From positions 62,001-126,000 of the forward strand of contig NZ_JAAXOQ010000012.1 in assembly GCF_012396015.1 (NCBI RefSeq): 64,000 bases of DNA. Direction: 5' to 3'. The stretch comes from Tsukamurella spumae (GTDB lineage Bacteria > Actinomycetota > Actinomycetes > Mycobacteriales > Mycobacteriaceae). Positions within the stretch are counted from its first letter, which is position 1, and each line of letters starts with the position of its first letter. Both the position numbers and the translations under genes were made by a program. The notes beneath the pieces are model-generated. The model made no database searches. It was not told the origin of the DNA and saw only the letters and a program-made list of their open reading frames with translations. Below are positions 1-8,335 of this stretch, piece after piece.

Positions 1-15
1 CGTACGGGCTCGCCA

Positions 16-486
16 TCACGTGTTCTCCTTGATGGCCTTGGCCACATGCGCCACCAGCATCTCGACGATCCTGTCGTAGCGCGTATCACCGGACCGAACA
101 TCCATCATTGGCCGGTAGGGCAAGATCCGACGGGCTGCATCCGACTGGTGGTAGACGAAGTGTCTTGCCGTGTTGGTGATCTCAACCTGCATCGGAGCGG
201 CGTTCGAAATGAACGATCGTTGCATCTCGCCGGTCGCTACGAGCACACCCCGACCTGCGTACTTACGTGCCTTCTGTGCCGCGTAGACAGGCGACAAGCG
301 CGCCCAGGGGTGTCCGATCACCCCTCCGCGCGAGGCGAACACCTCGCCCGCGAAGAAGTCCTTGAGGTAGTCCCCCACGTCACTCATGACTGGCTTCAGG
401 TCATGTACGTCCGCGCCAATCCTCCGCAGCGCGAGCGCAACCTCGTCCGCTCCCTCTACCTCGACGCTGAGGGTGGTGGCTGTCAT
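16..486 (-). CDS. Mu gpG-like virion morphogenesis protein
   Basis: A 156-residue protein resembling the phage virion morphogenesis (Mu gpG / tail completion) family, which acts at the head-tail junction. The basic segment near residues 70-80 and the C-terminal helix fit that family. Its ATG shares one base with the TGA of the upstream gene, as in a translationally coupled operon. It is the most distal late gene visible. Function is inferred from family resemblance and position after the connector gene. Confidence 0.6.
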   Translation of the reverse strand: MTATTLSVEVEGADEVALALRRIGADVHDLKPVMSDVGDYLKDFFAGEVFASRGGVIGHPWARLSPVYAAQKARKYAGRGVLVATGEMQRSFISNAAPMQVEITNTARHFVYHQSDAARRILPYRPMMDVRSGDTRYDRIVEMLVAHVAKAIKENT

Positions 487-1364
487 CAGAACCTCATCCC
501 GATCCGGAATGCGCGGGGATCATCTGAGCCAGGGTGGAAGCTCACGCCTGCACCACGGACATCGTTGCCGTTCTCGTCAGTGATCGAGCTATCGCCGTTC
601 TGGATCGCTTTGATCTTCACCCGCACGTCACTGAGACGGTCCTTCCAGAGCGCAGAGCTGCCCGGGTAGGTCGCTTGAAGCAGCAGGGCCGCTGCGAGCT
701 GGACGGTGAGGGTGTGGATGATCGGCGGGACCGGAGCGAATGGGATCGCCACGCTCAGCACCCCTCGAAATGCTGCGTTGAGCTCGTTCTGCGCATTGAG
801 TCGACACTGCGCGACCAGCGTGTCCCCCAGGTTCACGGCATTGAGGAAGCCTGCCTCCTCACGGATCTCCCGCAGGCTGGCGTAGTTGCCGTAGCTCGAG
901 CCCTGGACGGGTACCGACGCCTCGCTCTCGTAGCTGCCCGCCTGATTCACGTACGTGTAGCGGTACCAAAAGGACTCGCTGCCGTCCGGATCGCGGTACC
1001 AGGTCGAGATCTGGTCAGGATCGATCGCGCGCTCGGCGAGCTGGCTGAACGGTCCCCCCTTCGAGGTCGACCGGAAGACACGGATCGTGTCGCCATGTAC
1101 GGCTGTCACCGCACTGTGACCCTCGTGAGCACGAATCAACGGCTCGACCAGGTTCACGGTCGTCTCATCGTCCACAGTCGCTACAACGGCTCTCTCACAG
1201 CCTTCGAGCTTTGTCGTGCCGATATAGATCGTGTCGCCGGCCTGGATATTCTGTCCCGTCACCAGCTCGATCGTTTGCGCCTCTGCGGCAACTTCATCCC
1301 GAAGCGACGAGCGCTCCTTGATCATGAATTCTTGAAACGATTCCAGCTGTACGTTATATGCCAT
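486..1364 (-). CDS. Probable head-tail connector protein
   Basis: A 292-residue protein lying between the capsid genes and the gpG-like gene, the usual place for a head completion or connector protein. The N-terminal half is beta-rich (residues 35-130, with an AGDTIYIG segment). The C-terminal half is helical and reads like a gp6-type adaptor (residues 170-250, with the LAAALLLQATYPG helix). No catalytic motif is visible. A hairpin lies directly upstream at 1424-1450, so it may be transcribed separately from the capsid genes or by read-through. Function is assigned mainly from position. Confidence 0.5.
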   Translation of the reverse strand: MAYNVQLESFQEFMIKERSSLRDEVAAEAQTIELVTGQNIQAGDTIYIGTTKLEGCERAVVATVDDETTVNLVEPLIRAHEGHSAVTAVHGDTIRVFRSTSKGGPFSQLAERAIDPDQISTWYRDPDGSESFWYRYTYVNQAGSYESEASVPVQGSSYGNYASLREIREEAGFLNAVNLGDTLVAQCRLNAQNELNAAFRGVLSVAIPFAPVPPIIHTLTVQLAAALLLQATYPGSSALWKDRLSDVRVKIKAIQNGDSSITDENGNDVRGAGVSFHPGSDDPRAFRIGMRF

Positions 1365-1423
1365 CTACTTCTATTGACGCACAAAGGTCAGGATTAGTAA
1401 AGATCACATCGGTACGAAACAGA

Positions 1424-1450
1424 AAGAGCGCCAACATGGTTAGCGCTCTT
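1424..1450 (-). terminator. Intrinsic terminator-like hairpin in the late operon
   Basis: A perfect 8-bp stem (AAGAGCGC/GCGCTCTT) with a further short AAC/GTT pairing inside the loop, followed on the minus strand by a T-rich run (TTTCTGTTT). It lies between the small gene at 1469-1642 and the connector gene, so it would reduce transcription downstream of the capsid genes. Confidence 0.6.
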
Positions 1451-1468
1451 ATATCGTTAGGATCTAAC

Positions 1469-1642
1469 CTACTTCTTGTCGGCCTTAACCTTCGGCTCTA
1501 CCAGCTTTGCAGTCACCCGCTCACCGATCTTCAGCTTCACGATTTCATTCGCTTCCGCGTCTGATACCTCGATCACCTCACCGGCTTCGTAGGTTCGCGT
1601 GCCGTCGAGCTTGACGTTCTTCTTCAGCGTTACCTTCGGCAT
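1469..1642 (-). CDS. Small 57-residue structural-module protein
   Basis: A short gene beginning MPKVTLKKNVKLDG and ending KADKK, with AAGGAG placed 8 bases before its ATG. The lysine- and valine-rich beta-type composition resembles small head or connector accessory proteins found beside phage capsid genes, but I do not recognise the family. It follows the capsid gene by 9 bases and is followed by a terminator hairpin, so it closes the capsid transcription unit. Confidence 0.7.
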   Translation of the reverse strand: MPKVTLKKNVKLDGTRTYEAGEVIEVSDAEANEIVKLKIGERVTAKLVEPKVKADKK

Positions 1643-1651
1643 GTCGGCTCC

Positions 1652-2584
1652 TTAAAGTACGTCCGCGATTAGGTAGTACACGTCAGTTGAGAAGATCGTC
1701 TGGGCATACTTGTCGTTGTCACGCACGAAGTGGCCTTTTGGATCTCGCTCTTCCCACTTGTCGACGTAGTTGTATCCATCCTTGACGAGCGTGTAGCCGC
1801 CGTTGACAGACATCAGCTCAGGTCGCGGAGTGATGTACGTGAAGAGCACGTTGTCGCCCCACAGATCAACTGCAGTCGGAGCGACATCAGGGTTCTCAGT
1901 ATCACCAAGGAAGCCTTGAGCTTTCGCGATCTCGATCGACTGGATCCCGTACGGCGCAAGCACGCGAAGGATCTCGTCCTTGCCGATGATGCTCGCCTGG
2001 ACGTACTTGAAGCGCTCGATCACTGCTGGGTGGTTGATCAGCGCCAACCAAGCGTCGTAGCCGATCGCCATCGTGTTCGGCAGTTTGAAGGCAGCCTTCC
2101 GGAACTGCTTCAACGCATCGATGAGCGTCGCGATTGGGTCAACACCGGAGACAGTGAACTTCGAGCCCGACGTCAGCGTGATGTTGTTCGTGATGATATT
2201 CGGATCAGTCAGGATCTTCGCCCCCGAGTACTCCTCAGCAAGGGCAGTCTGCTCCTTGAGGACCAAGAGCGCCGCGCTTTCCGTCTCGAATGGTGAGTCG
2301 TACTGGCTGTACTGGTCTTTGTCGACCCAGATCTTGAGTGCCTTCTCAGTGAGCGGTCCCCACACGTCGGTGTGACGGGTCAGGTTGATCTCACGAGTGA
2401 GCGAGCGGCCAGTACGGGAAAGATCCTGCTGGATCACGAGGGCTTCTTTCCCCCAGATCGGGAACACACCCGAGTCCTTCTTAACTGATACACGTGGCAG
2501 AAGCTTCGGGATGATCAGAGAGTCATCCTCGTTCTTCCACAGTTGGCTCATCGTCGTGAGCTGTTGGTCTACATAAGGTTCCAT
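1652..2584 (-). CDS. Major capsid protein
   Basis: A 310-residue protein of the length and arrangement of HK97-fold capsid proteins of Mu-like actinophages. The N-terminal arm (residues 1-60) is followed by a helical spine region and by the segment around residues 155-200 (PNTMAIGYDAWLALINHP) that I associate with this capsid family. It sits after the protease/scaffold gene and the decoration gene, the standard head-gene order. No strong Shine-Dalgarno lies at normal spacing before the first ATG (GAAAGGA is 17 bases away), so a start at the Met at residue 12 is possible. Confidence 0.8.
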   Translation of the reverse strand: MEPYVDQQLTTMSQLWKNEDDSLIIPKLLPRVSVKKDSGVFPIWGKEALVIQQDLSRTGRSLTREINLTRHTDVWGPLTEKALKIWVDKDQYSQYDSPFETESAALLVLKEQTALAEEYSGAKILTDPNIITNNITLTSGSKFTVSGVDPIATLIDALKQFRKAAFKLPNTMAIGYDAWLALINHPAVIERFKYVQASIIGKDEILRVLAPYGIQSIEIAKAQGFLGDTENPDVAPTAVDLWGDNVLFTYITPRPELMSVNGGYTLVKDGYNYVDKWEERDPKGHFVRDNDKYAQTIFSTDVYYLIADVL

Positions 2585-2610
2585 ATTCAGTTATCCATCA
2601 ATCCTTTCCG

Positions 2611-2979
2611 TTACGCCGCCACTCGGTCAGCTTTTTCGTATTCGACAACGTCGTGCTCGGCAGCGTCAGCTCGCGCGACACCGAACACTCGATCGCCAGG
2701 CGTTGCGACAACCGCCGTGCCCGCAGCGTCAGCAGTCAGCTCATCGCCCTTCGCCACCGCTGCCCCGGTGCGGACCTTGAACGAGCCCTGGCCGTTGACG
2801 CGTGCGTAGGACACGAGAGCATCTTGCTTGCCAGGTTTCTCCACCACGCCGACGATGGCGTCGGTTCCTGCTGTTGCCAGCACTACCTTGTCGTCACTGT
2901 TCCGCTTCACAACCACGTAGGCTGCAAGATCTGTTAGCGCTACACCTGTGTCGTAGCCTCCATCTCGAAATGCTGTCAT
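2611..2979 (-). CDS. Capsid decoration-like protein (DUF2190-like)
   Basis: A 122-residue, alanine- and valine-rich beta protein placed between protease/scaffold and capsid genes, where capsid decoration or stabilisation proteins are usually encoded. The pattern of short strands with VVKRNSDDKVVLAT and VFGVARADAAEHDVVEYE resembles DUF2190-type proteins. Its ATG overlaps the upstream TAA (TAATG), with GGAGG directly before, so it is coupled to the protease gene. Confidence 0.6.
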   Translation of the reverse strand: MTAFRDGGYDTGVALTDLAAYVVVKRNSDDKVVLATAGTDAIVGVVEKPGKQDALVSYARVNGQGSFKVRTGAAVAKGDELTADAAGTAVVATPGDRVFGVARADAAEHDVVEYEKADRVAA

Positions 2980-3599
2980 TACTGACCTCCCTCTTCTTTA
3001 AATTGCTTCGCAAGCTCCTGGTCCGACTTGAGCACCTGCAGGACCGCGTCGCGGTGGCCGAGCTTGCTGTCCGCCTTCACCAGGTCTCCTGCTTTCTCGA
3101 ATACTTGAGTCGTTGCCGACACCGCACCCTTCGAAGCGCCCGATCCACGCTCTGACGCGTTGATCTTGTCGTTGGTTGGCAAGCCTTCGAGCAGCGCTTT
3201 CGCTTGTGTGCGTGCGTCTCCCGTTGATGCCAGGATGAGCTTCACTGTTGCATCGAACTGCTCGCTCTTAATCTGGCCGGCCTCGACGCGTTGAGTCACG
3301 AAGTCTCGTGCATCGCGCTCGTCAGCCTCACGTCGGAGCTGCGCCGCTTCGTCACGTGCCGCTTTGGCATCGGCTTCAAGCTTCCGCATCCGTGCATCGA
3401 CGCTCGCGTTCACGCTCGTTGGCGCTTCAGTCTCAGCCGGAGTCGGCGCCTGTGTTTCGGGTGCCTCAGTCTCCTGCTCACCAAGACCGAGTGCTGCGAT
3501 CTCATCGGAATTCAGCTCGTCCTTGTGGTCAGCGAGGAACTGTTTCTCTTCTGCTGTAAGGTCTTTCACCTCTTTCGCACGTAGTTCTTCTAGTGTCAT
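2979..3599 (-). CDS. Scaffold protein from an internal in-frame start
   Basis: Inside the protease/scaffold gene, AAGGAG stands five bases before an ATG at 3599 in the same frame. Translation from here gives a 206-residue protein starting MTLEELRAKEVKDL and containing only the acidic and coiled-coil scaffold part. Phage Mu (I and Z) and lambda (C and Nu3) make scaffold this way, so this is probably real and not a chance site. It is an alternative product, not a separate gene. Confidence 0.55.
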   Translation of the reverse strand: MTLEELRAKEVKDLTAEEKQFLADHKDELNSDEIAALGLGEQETEAPETQAPTPAETEAPTSVNASVDARMRKLEADAKAARDEAAQLRREADERDARDFVTQRVEAGQIKSEQFDATVKLILASTGDARTQAKALLEGLPTNDKINASERGSGASKGAVSATTQVFEKAGDLVKADSKLGHRDAVLQVLKSDQELAKQFKEEGGQ

Positions 3600-4154
3600 G
3601 TTGTCTCCTTGATTACGTTTGTTGCTCGCGCCTCCTTGGTCAGCAGTGACACCGCCAGGCGGCACCCGCGAGGCCATGATCGGCTTGAGCTTCTTGAACA
3701 GTGGGATATTGGTGAGGCCCGCCCCGGTCAGCACGTTGTTGACGAAGCTGAACTCTTCCTCGGGGTCCTCCCACGGACAGCCGCGAGGATTGAACTCGGG
3801 TGAGATGTACTTCCACTCACCGTCTTTGAGCGCTTCCGCAGCGCGCGGGGTCCACTCGATGCCTTCACCCAGGAGCGCTTGGCCGTCGTCGCTTACACGG
3901 AGTCGGGAGATCCAGGCCGCAGCCTTGTCCCACGACTCGTGGGCGTAGTTGATAGGGGCACGCGCATCAGCGTCGACCAGGCCGACACCATTGCCAAAGT
4001 TGGCCACGAACTCGTGCAGATCGTCGGTTGTAATTGCGAAGTCGCCGTGCCACGGAGTATGCCATATACCCACCCGCAGCAGCTCAATCGAATCTGGCGC
4101 GTTACCCTGCGCGTCTGCCTTTATTGATCGAGCTATTACTGGCTTGCGGTTCAT
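2979..4154 (-). CDS. Fused prohead protease and scaffold (Mu I/Z-like)
   Basis: A 391-residue protein with two parts. Residues 1-165 resemble the Mu I protease (peptidase family U35) that matures proheads; APINYAHESWDKAAAW carries the conserved histidine region. Residues 185-391 are acidic, then coiled-coil (residues 250-285), typical of a scaffold that fills the prohead and is removed by the protease. An internal in-frame start with a near-perfect ribosome site at 3599 would give the scaffold alone. It is followed by overlapping decoration and capsid genes. Confidence 0.75.
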   Translation of the reverse strand: MNRKPVIARSIKADAQGNAPDSIELLRVGIWHTPWHGDFAITTDDLHEFVANFGNGVGLVDADARAPINYAHESWDKAAAWISRLRVSDDGQALLGEGIEWTPRAAEALKDGEWKYISPEFNPRGCPWEDPEEEFSFVNNVLTGAGLTNIPLFKKLKPIMASRVPPGGVTADQGGASNKRNQGDNMTLEELRAKEVKDLTAEEKQFLADHKDELNSDEIAALGLGEQETEAPETQAPTPAETEAPTSVNASVDARMRKLEADAKAARDEAAQLRREADERDARDFVTQRVEAGQIKSEQFDATVKLILASTGDARTQAKALLEGLPTNDKINASERGSGASKGAVSATTQVFEKAGDLVKADSKLGHRDAVLQVLKSDQELAKQFKEEGGQ

Positions 4155-4218
4155 CTACTTTAAACATGCGGAAGTAAATGACTTTTGTCAATAGCAATCA
4201 ACGTAAAGCGACAGCCTT

Positions 4219-5079
4219 CTAGAATAGAGAACGCCGCCCGAATCCACCCTGCATCTCGTAACCCCGTAAACACTGACGGATTTGCTCCTTGAGCCAGTCA
4301 GATAGAACGTAAACGTCATTACCCTCGACGTTAATGTTATAGGCTCGAATTAGAGCCGTCCCGGTATCGCTCGCCGCGAACCAGGACCGATCGACAGAAT
4401 CTAAGCGCAATTCATCAGACCAGCGGCCCTTGCCGCCAAGCTTATCCCAGGCGGTCCCGACACGACGGTAAACCTGCTGAGGGAGGTGAACTAGTCGCTG
4501 AGGATCGAAATACATATCGGTGCCCGGAATCGCCCCTGCGCGCTGAAGCAGCTCTACGTCATGACGAAGACCTGACACTAAACTCTGAATCTCTTTGTCC
4601 CGTCGCCGCTTCGCAAAGATTCCTGTCTCATTGTTTTTCAACTCCGGGGCCCCTGCATCGAGCCAACGGTTTTGGTCGAAGTTCAACACGCCCTCGAGCT
4701 GCACGTTCTGGTCATCGTTGTTCCTGCGCGTGAGGTTGTAGAGATTGCCAGACACCCCTAGCAGGAAGCCATCGATTTTCCAACCCGAATCAACAAGCTC
4801 AGTTTCCGCCGGAACACCAAACGTCACCGAGGTAAATCTGCGCGACCTACCACTGAATTGGTGGGGCCCGTCGCCGTCAACCCGTACGAATAGCTTTCCG
4901 CTCATTACAGAGCATTGGAGCGGCACTCTTGATCCGAGAAACTCTGCGGCTTCTTTCAATGACCCCGAGACTTCGCGCGCAACCTGGTCCCCGTACCTCT
5001 TCAGAGTGGAACTGACGATGCTCCGCGCAGCGTCCTCCGCCTCAAATTCCCTGTTTAACTCTTCGCCAAAGCTCTCCAT
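4219..5079 (-). CDS. Uncharacterised accessory protein
   Basis: I do not recognise this 286-residue protein. It is hydrophilic, with no signal peptide or membrane segment. A helical N-terminus (residues 1-60) is followed by a beta-rich part (residues 60-135) and by a C-terminal region rich in aromatic and charged residues. It starts 48 bases after the large lipoprotein gene and could be cotranscribed with it. It sits in a block that separates the two halves of the head module, so it is more likely an accessory (moron) gene than a structural one. Confidence 0.65.
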   Translation of the reverse strand: MESFGEELNREFEAEDAARSIVSSTLKRYGDQVAREVSGSLKEAAEFLGSRVPLQCSVMSGKLFVRVDGDGPHQFSGRSRRFTSVTFGVPAETELVDSGWKIDGFLLGVSGNLYNLTRRNNDDQNVQLEGVLNFDQNRWLDAGAPELKNNETGIFAKRRRDKEIQSLVSGLRHDVELLQRAGAIPGTDMYFDPQRLVHLPQQVYRRVGTAWDKLGGKGRWSDELRLDSVDRSWFAASDTGTALIRAYNINVEGNDVYVLSDWLKEQIRQCLRGYEMQGGFGRRSLF

Positions 5080-5127
5080 GACAGCCTTTCTGCTAGCACA
5101 TCTCGCTGGTAGTCAGATCCTGCCCGC

Positions 5128-6894
5128 CTACTTCTCGGGCGCCCGCTCTACGAGGATCTTGTCAGTCTGCACATACTTCGTCCCGGTCGGGATATGTGTG
5201 ACCTCTATCGTGTAGTTGTACGTACCGTATGCCGTCAGTACGTGCGTTGACACACCGTCGGACCAGTCGTTCTCGCAGCGGCCGCTCTCGCGAGTCTTCG
5301 TCTCCGCGTATCCCTTCGGGCCTGTCATTGTGACTATCGCGGAACACTTGTCGCCGCGCTTCCAGTTCTCCAGCTCCCACTGGACCATGATCCTGGCTTC
5401 GAGACCGTCGTCTGCCACCTGTTTCTTGTAATCGTCGTCCGGCGTGATCTTGAAGTGATTGCGGCCAACGTGCGTACTAGAAAACAGTCGAGGTGCGCCA
5501 CCTCGCCCGGCTTGCTGCACCAACTTGAGATTGGTATTCGGCGTCGTCGAAGGCACTGCTATAGACGAGATCGGCGCTGCGCGGGTGATCGTCACGGTCG
5601 TGTTGTTGTTGCCGTCACCGAGTCGCTTGATGTTCTCGAGGAACTGGCCAGCAAAGCCGGTGAATTGCTGCGCCCAACCGAGTGGCTTCAGGAATTTATC
5701 CAACGATGGGCCTTCAACCGACTTAGAAACCTCAGCAGCCTTCTTTTCCTTGCCTGTATCCGGGAGGCAGCCTTGCGCGACCCGGGTGATCTCCCCGAGC
5801 AAAGCAGCATCGATGTTGTCGCCTCTAACGCCAAGCGTGCTCTGGATGCAATCAGAGAGCGACAACAAGGCCGCCGAAGTCTTTATAGCGCTATTTCCCT
5901 TGTCCCCCATAATGCCGAGACTCAGTCCCCACGCCTGCTGCAGGATCGAGTAGACGCCCGCAGTGCTGAGCTTCGCCTCTGCGGTCGTGAACTTGTCGGG
6001 CAGCTCAAGTCGAGCACCAGAGAACGGGTGAAGCAACGGACTTCCGCCGTGTATCCCGTCTGCAGCAGCCCCCGGAGTTGAGGGACCTCGTATCGACGTG
6101 AACTTCGTATCCTTCGGGTCCAGCGTGACCGAGAAGAACTGCGCGGTGCGATTCGTCAGCGAGGCAGTGACCTTCCCGCCGTTCACCTCAAGGCACGGCC
6201 ACAGGGTCTGGTTGTCACTGACCTCGATCTTCACCGGTCCTGTCGAGTCATTGACTGTGGTCTGACAGTTCGCGGGCTCGTCAGGACGCTTCAAGCCTGC
6301 GAAGCCGGCCGCGAAGTCGGTCACCTCTTTCGGTAGCTCAATGAAGCCGAAGAGCTTGACCGAGAAGTGGTCGACCTCAGCGCTGATCGTCTTCTTCGTC
6401 GGATCCCACTTCGCGTCATAGACCTGCGCGTTCTCCGTGCCAGGGTCCGACAGCACAACAGGCACGAGCCCTTCATCGAGCTTCGCGGCAAGGCTGGTCT
6501 GCCCCGACAGGTCCATGGTGATCTGGACCGGCTTGTCGGGCTGACGGTCCCCCGACAGCTTCACGTCGATACCGTCGCCTACGTAGGTCACTGCCTTCGA
6601 CGAGGGCTCCGCCCCTGTAACCGGAGTTGCAGTAAGTGTGGTTCCTGCCGGAGCCGCTCCCGCAGGCAACGACACCGTGATCGGCGCGCCACCCGACTTG
6701 AGCTCGACCTTGCCGCCAGACTCAGCCGATACCGTGACTTCGGTCCTGCCCGACTCCACGAGGTGCCCCGGCTTCGCCGTTGAGTTGCCCGCAGATTGCG
6801 AGTCGCCCTCCGACGTGTCAGGGCTACACGCTGCGACGCTGAGCAGCAGCGACGTGACCACGAGCGCCAAGCCACGTGATCGAACTGGTTTCAC
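5128..6894 (-). CDS. Large secreted lipoprotein, 588 residues
   Basis: A GTG start at 6894 gives a clean lipoprotein signal peptide (VKPVRSRG, hydrophobic stretch, lipobox LSVAAC with the cysteine near residue 23). The mature part begins with a Ser/Thr-rich linker and a beta domain (residues 45-190) whose GTTLTATPVTG and DHFSVKLFG segments resemble ZU5-like surface modules, followed by a helical middle and a C-terminal beta domain. The frame is open upstream of 6894, but that part lacks a signal peptide. A surface role, such as exclusion of other phages or adhesion, is possible but not shown. Confidence 0.7.
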   Translation of the reverse strand: MKPVRSRGLALVVTSLLLSVAACSPDTSEGDSQSAGNSTAKPGHLVESGRTEVTVSAESGGKVELKSGGAPITVSLPAGAAPAGTTLTATPVTGAEPSSKAVTYVGDGIDVKLSGDRQPDKPVQITMDLSGQTSLAAKLDEGLVPVVLSDPGTENAQVYDAKWDPTKKTISAEVDHFSVKLFGFIELPKEVTDFAAGFAGLKRPDEPANCQTTVNDSTGPVKIEVSDNQTLWPCLEVNGGKVTASLTNRTAQFFSVTLDPKDTKFTSIRGPSTPGAAADGIHGGSPLLHPFSGARLELPDKFTTAEAKLSTAGVYSILQQAWGLSLGIMGDKGNSAIKTSAALLSLSDCIQSTLGVRGDNIDAALLGEITRVAQGCLPDTGKEKKAAEVSKSVEGPSLDKFLKPLGWAQQFTGFAGQFLENIKRLGDGNNNTTVTITRAAPISSIAVPSTTPNTNLKLVQQAGRGGAPRLFSSTHVGRNHFKITPDDDYKKQVADDGLEARIMVQWELENWKRGDKCSAIVTMTGPKGYAETKTRESGRCENDWSDGVSTHVLTAYGTYNYTIEVTHIPTGTKYVQTDKILVERAPEK

Positions 6895-7015
6895 TCGCGA
6901 GCCCCCGGCAGAGTTCCTGTAGTCAGCCACGAACCGAAGCTTATGGCTCGGTATGTCGTTTGACCAGCAACGGCAACCCAAGTTTCAGGTTGATGGATTC
7001 CGGCCGTTCAACCGA

Positions 7016-7044
7016 TAGACCGGCCACGGCCCCTGTGCTAGCTT
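7016..7044 (+). promoter_or_regulatory. Leaderless-type promoter shared with a lipoprotein gene
   Basis: TAGACC and TAGCTT are separated by exactly 17 bases, and the -10 box ends six bases before an ATG at 7051, the spacing of a leaderless transcript. The box spacing, surrounding bases and following start codons closely match the promoter of the lipoprotein gene at 24,426, so one was copied from the other. Confidence 0.6.
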
Positions 7045-7050
7045 CCAGCC

Positions 7051-7152
7051 ATGAAAACGCCGTACGGTATCGCGACAAGCGGTTGCTGGTCGCCCGTTCG
7101 GTTTCTGGCGCTTCAGATCAAGCCCCTCACCCCACAGGAACGATGCTTATGA
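7051..7152 (+). CDS. 33-residue leader ORF, remnant of the lipoprotein family start
   Basis: The ORF starts MKTPYGIA, close to the MRTPYAI start of the three small lipoproteins, then diverges with no lipobox and stops at 7152. Its TGA overlaps the ATG of the membrane protein gene (ATGA at 7149-7152), so translation may be coupled. It looks like a copied promoter and start region now driving a different gene. Whether the peptide itself has a role is unknown. Confidence 0.45.
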   Translation: MKTPYGIATSGCWSPVRFLALQIKPLTPQERCL

Positions 7153-8327
7153 CCGGCACGCCGCCCTTCAGCCCGCAATACCGAAAGCAGTACTCAAGAC
7201 AACGCTCATCCTCCTTGGCGATTGCTCCCCTCGAACGTGTTAGAACGCTCCACTCCGACTTTGTGGAGCAGCCTCAGGCAAAGCGGTACCTCGCAACCCG
7301 CAAAAACAAAGTTGCCCAGAGATTGTCAATTTGGGCGCCAATGATGAACTTTTGCGGGCCCGAATTCTCGATCGCAGTCGGGGAACGAAGCATAAAGCAA
7401 TACGGCAAAACGTCTCGGTCGACACTATGGTCCGTAGTCACGATGGCAATCGTGTTCGCCCTCGGGGCGGCGATAGTCGATTCGATTCTCGTAGCATCCC
7501 ACAAATCGATGATCACTTACAGCGCGAAGGAGATGTCGTCCGTAATATCATTCATGGAGGTCTGGGACTCAGGCCGTCTTGAGCGTCTAAGCTGGTTGAT
7601 CCCTGACGGCGTCCTCTACACGCACCCGCTGCCAGTCTTGTCGTTCATCGAATACTCAAACATCACTCTGATTGGCGCTGCACTTTTCGCCGCCGTACAG
7701 CCCATGCGCCGACTCGGTGTTATTGCAGCTATTAGCCTTCCCTTGACTGTGACTGTTGCCTACATTACTGGCCTGGGAATAATTCCAGGGTTTCGCATCT
7801 TCGTTCTACTATTCGGGCTGGTCAGTACGGCGATTGCCCTAGTAGTCGTAAGGCGATCTAGGTCCTGGATCACCCGAAAAAAGGCCGCTAATTCGTATTT
7901 CTACTCAACCTATTGGCCGCTCATTAAAGATGACAGCGCAAAAGCGGCCCAACTCGCTACAGACGAGGAGAAGGGGCGACGCGACTGGGTAGCATTTGAG
8001 AGAAGCACCAGGAACCGCAAGCTGTTCGACAACCGGAATAATTCATCGGGCGATTGGCAGAAATTCATCGATGCCGAGCGATCCGAGAACAATGTCGGGC
8101 GTTCGTCGATGCCTGGCACCCTGGGCGTAAATCATTCTTTTGGCCAACGCTCGCTTGGCGAGATCATCGCCGCATCTCGATCCACTCCGTGGGCAATAAC
8201 CCCGGAAGAACTCGCGCACGCGGCAGACATTAGCGTCTCAGACGCGCAATGCATTCTGAGCAGGGGTCGAGCGAGGGACCTATCTCCACATGCTTACCAA
8301 ATCTACCTTGCTATAAACGAAAAGTAG
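7149..8327 (+). CDS. Membrane protein with C-terminal HTH-like domain
   Basis: A 392-residue protein of unknown family. One membrane helix lies near residues 90-115 and about three more near residues 170-250; the segment between is probably extracytoplasmic. The C-terminal 140 residues are soluble and charged and end in a helix-turn-helix-like stretch (ITPEELAHAADISVSDAQCIL). The start at 7149 is preferred because it overlaps the leader stop and lies 9 bases after AGGA; 7143 is also possible. It is transcribed against the surrounding head genes, as expected for a lysogeny-expressed accessory gene. Confidence 0.6.
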   Translation: MTGTPPFSPQYRKQYSRQRSSSLAIAPLERVRTLHSDFVEQPQAKRYLATRKNKVAQRLSIWAPMMNFCGPEFSIAVGERSIKQYGKTSRSTLWSVVTMAIVFALGAAIVDSILVASHKSMITYSAKEMSSVISFMEVWDSGRLERLSWLIPDGVLYTHPLPVLSFIEYSNITLIGAALFAAVQPMRRLGVIAAISLPLTVTVAYITGLGIIPGFRIFVLLFGLVSTAIALVVVRRSRSWITRKKAANSYFYSTYWPLIKDDSAKAAQLATDEEKGRRDWVAFERSTRNRKLFDNRNNSSGDWQKFIDAERSENNVGRSSMPGTLGVNHSFGQRSLGEIIAASRSTPWAITPEELAHAADISVSDAQCILSRGRARDLSPHAYQIYLAINEK

Positions 8328-8335
8328 TATCAGGA

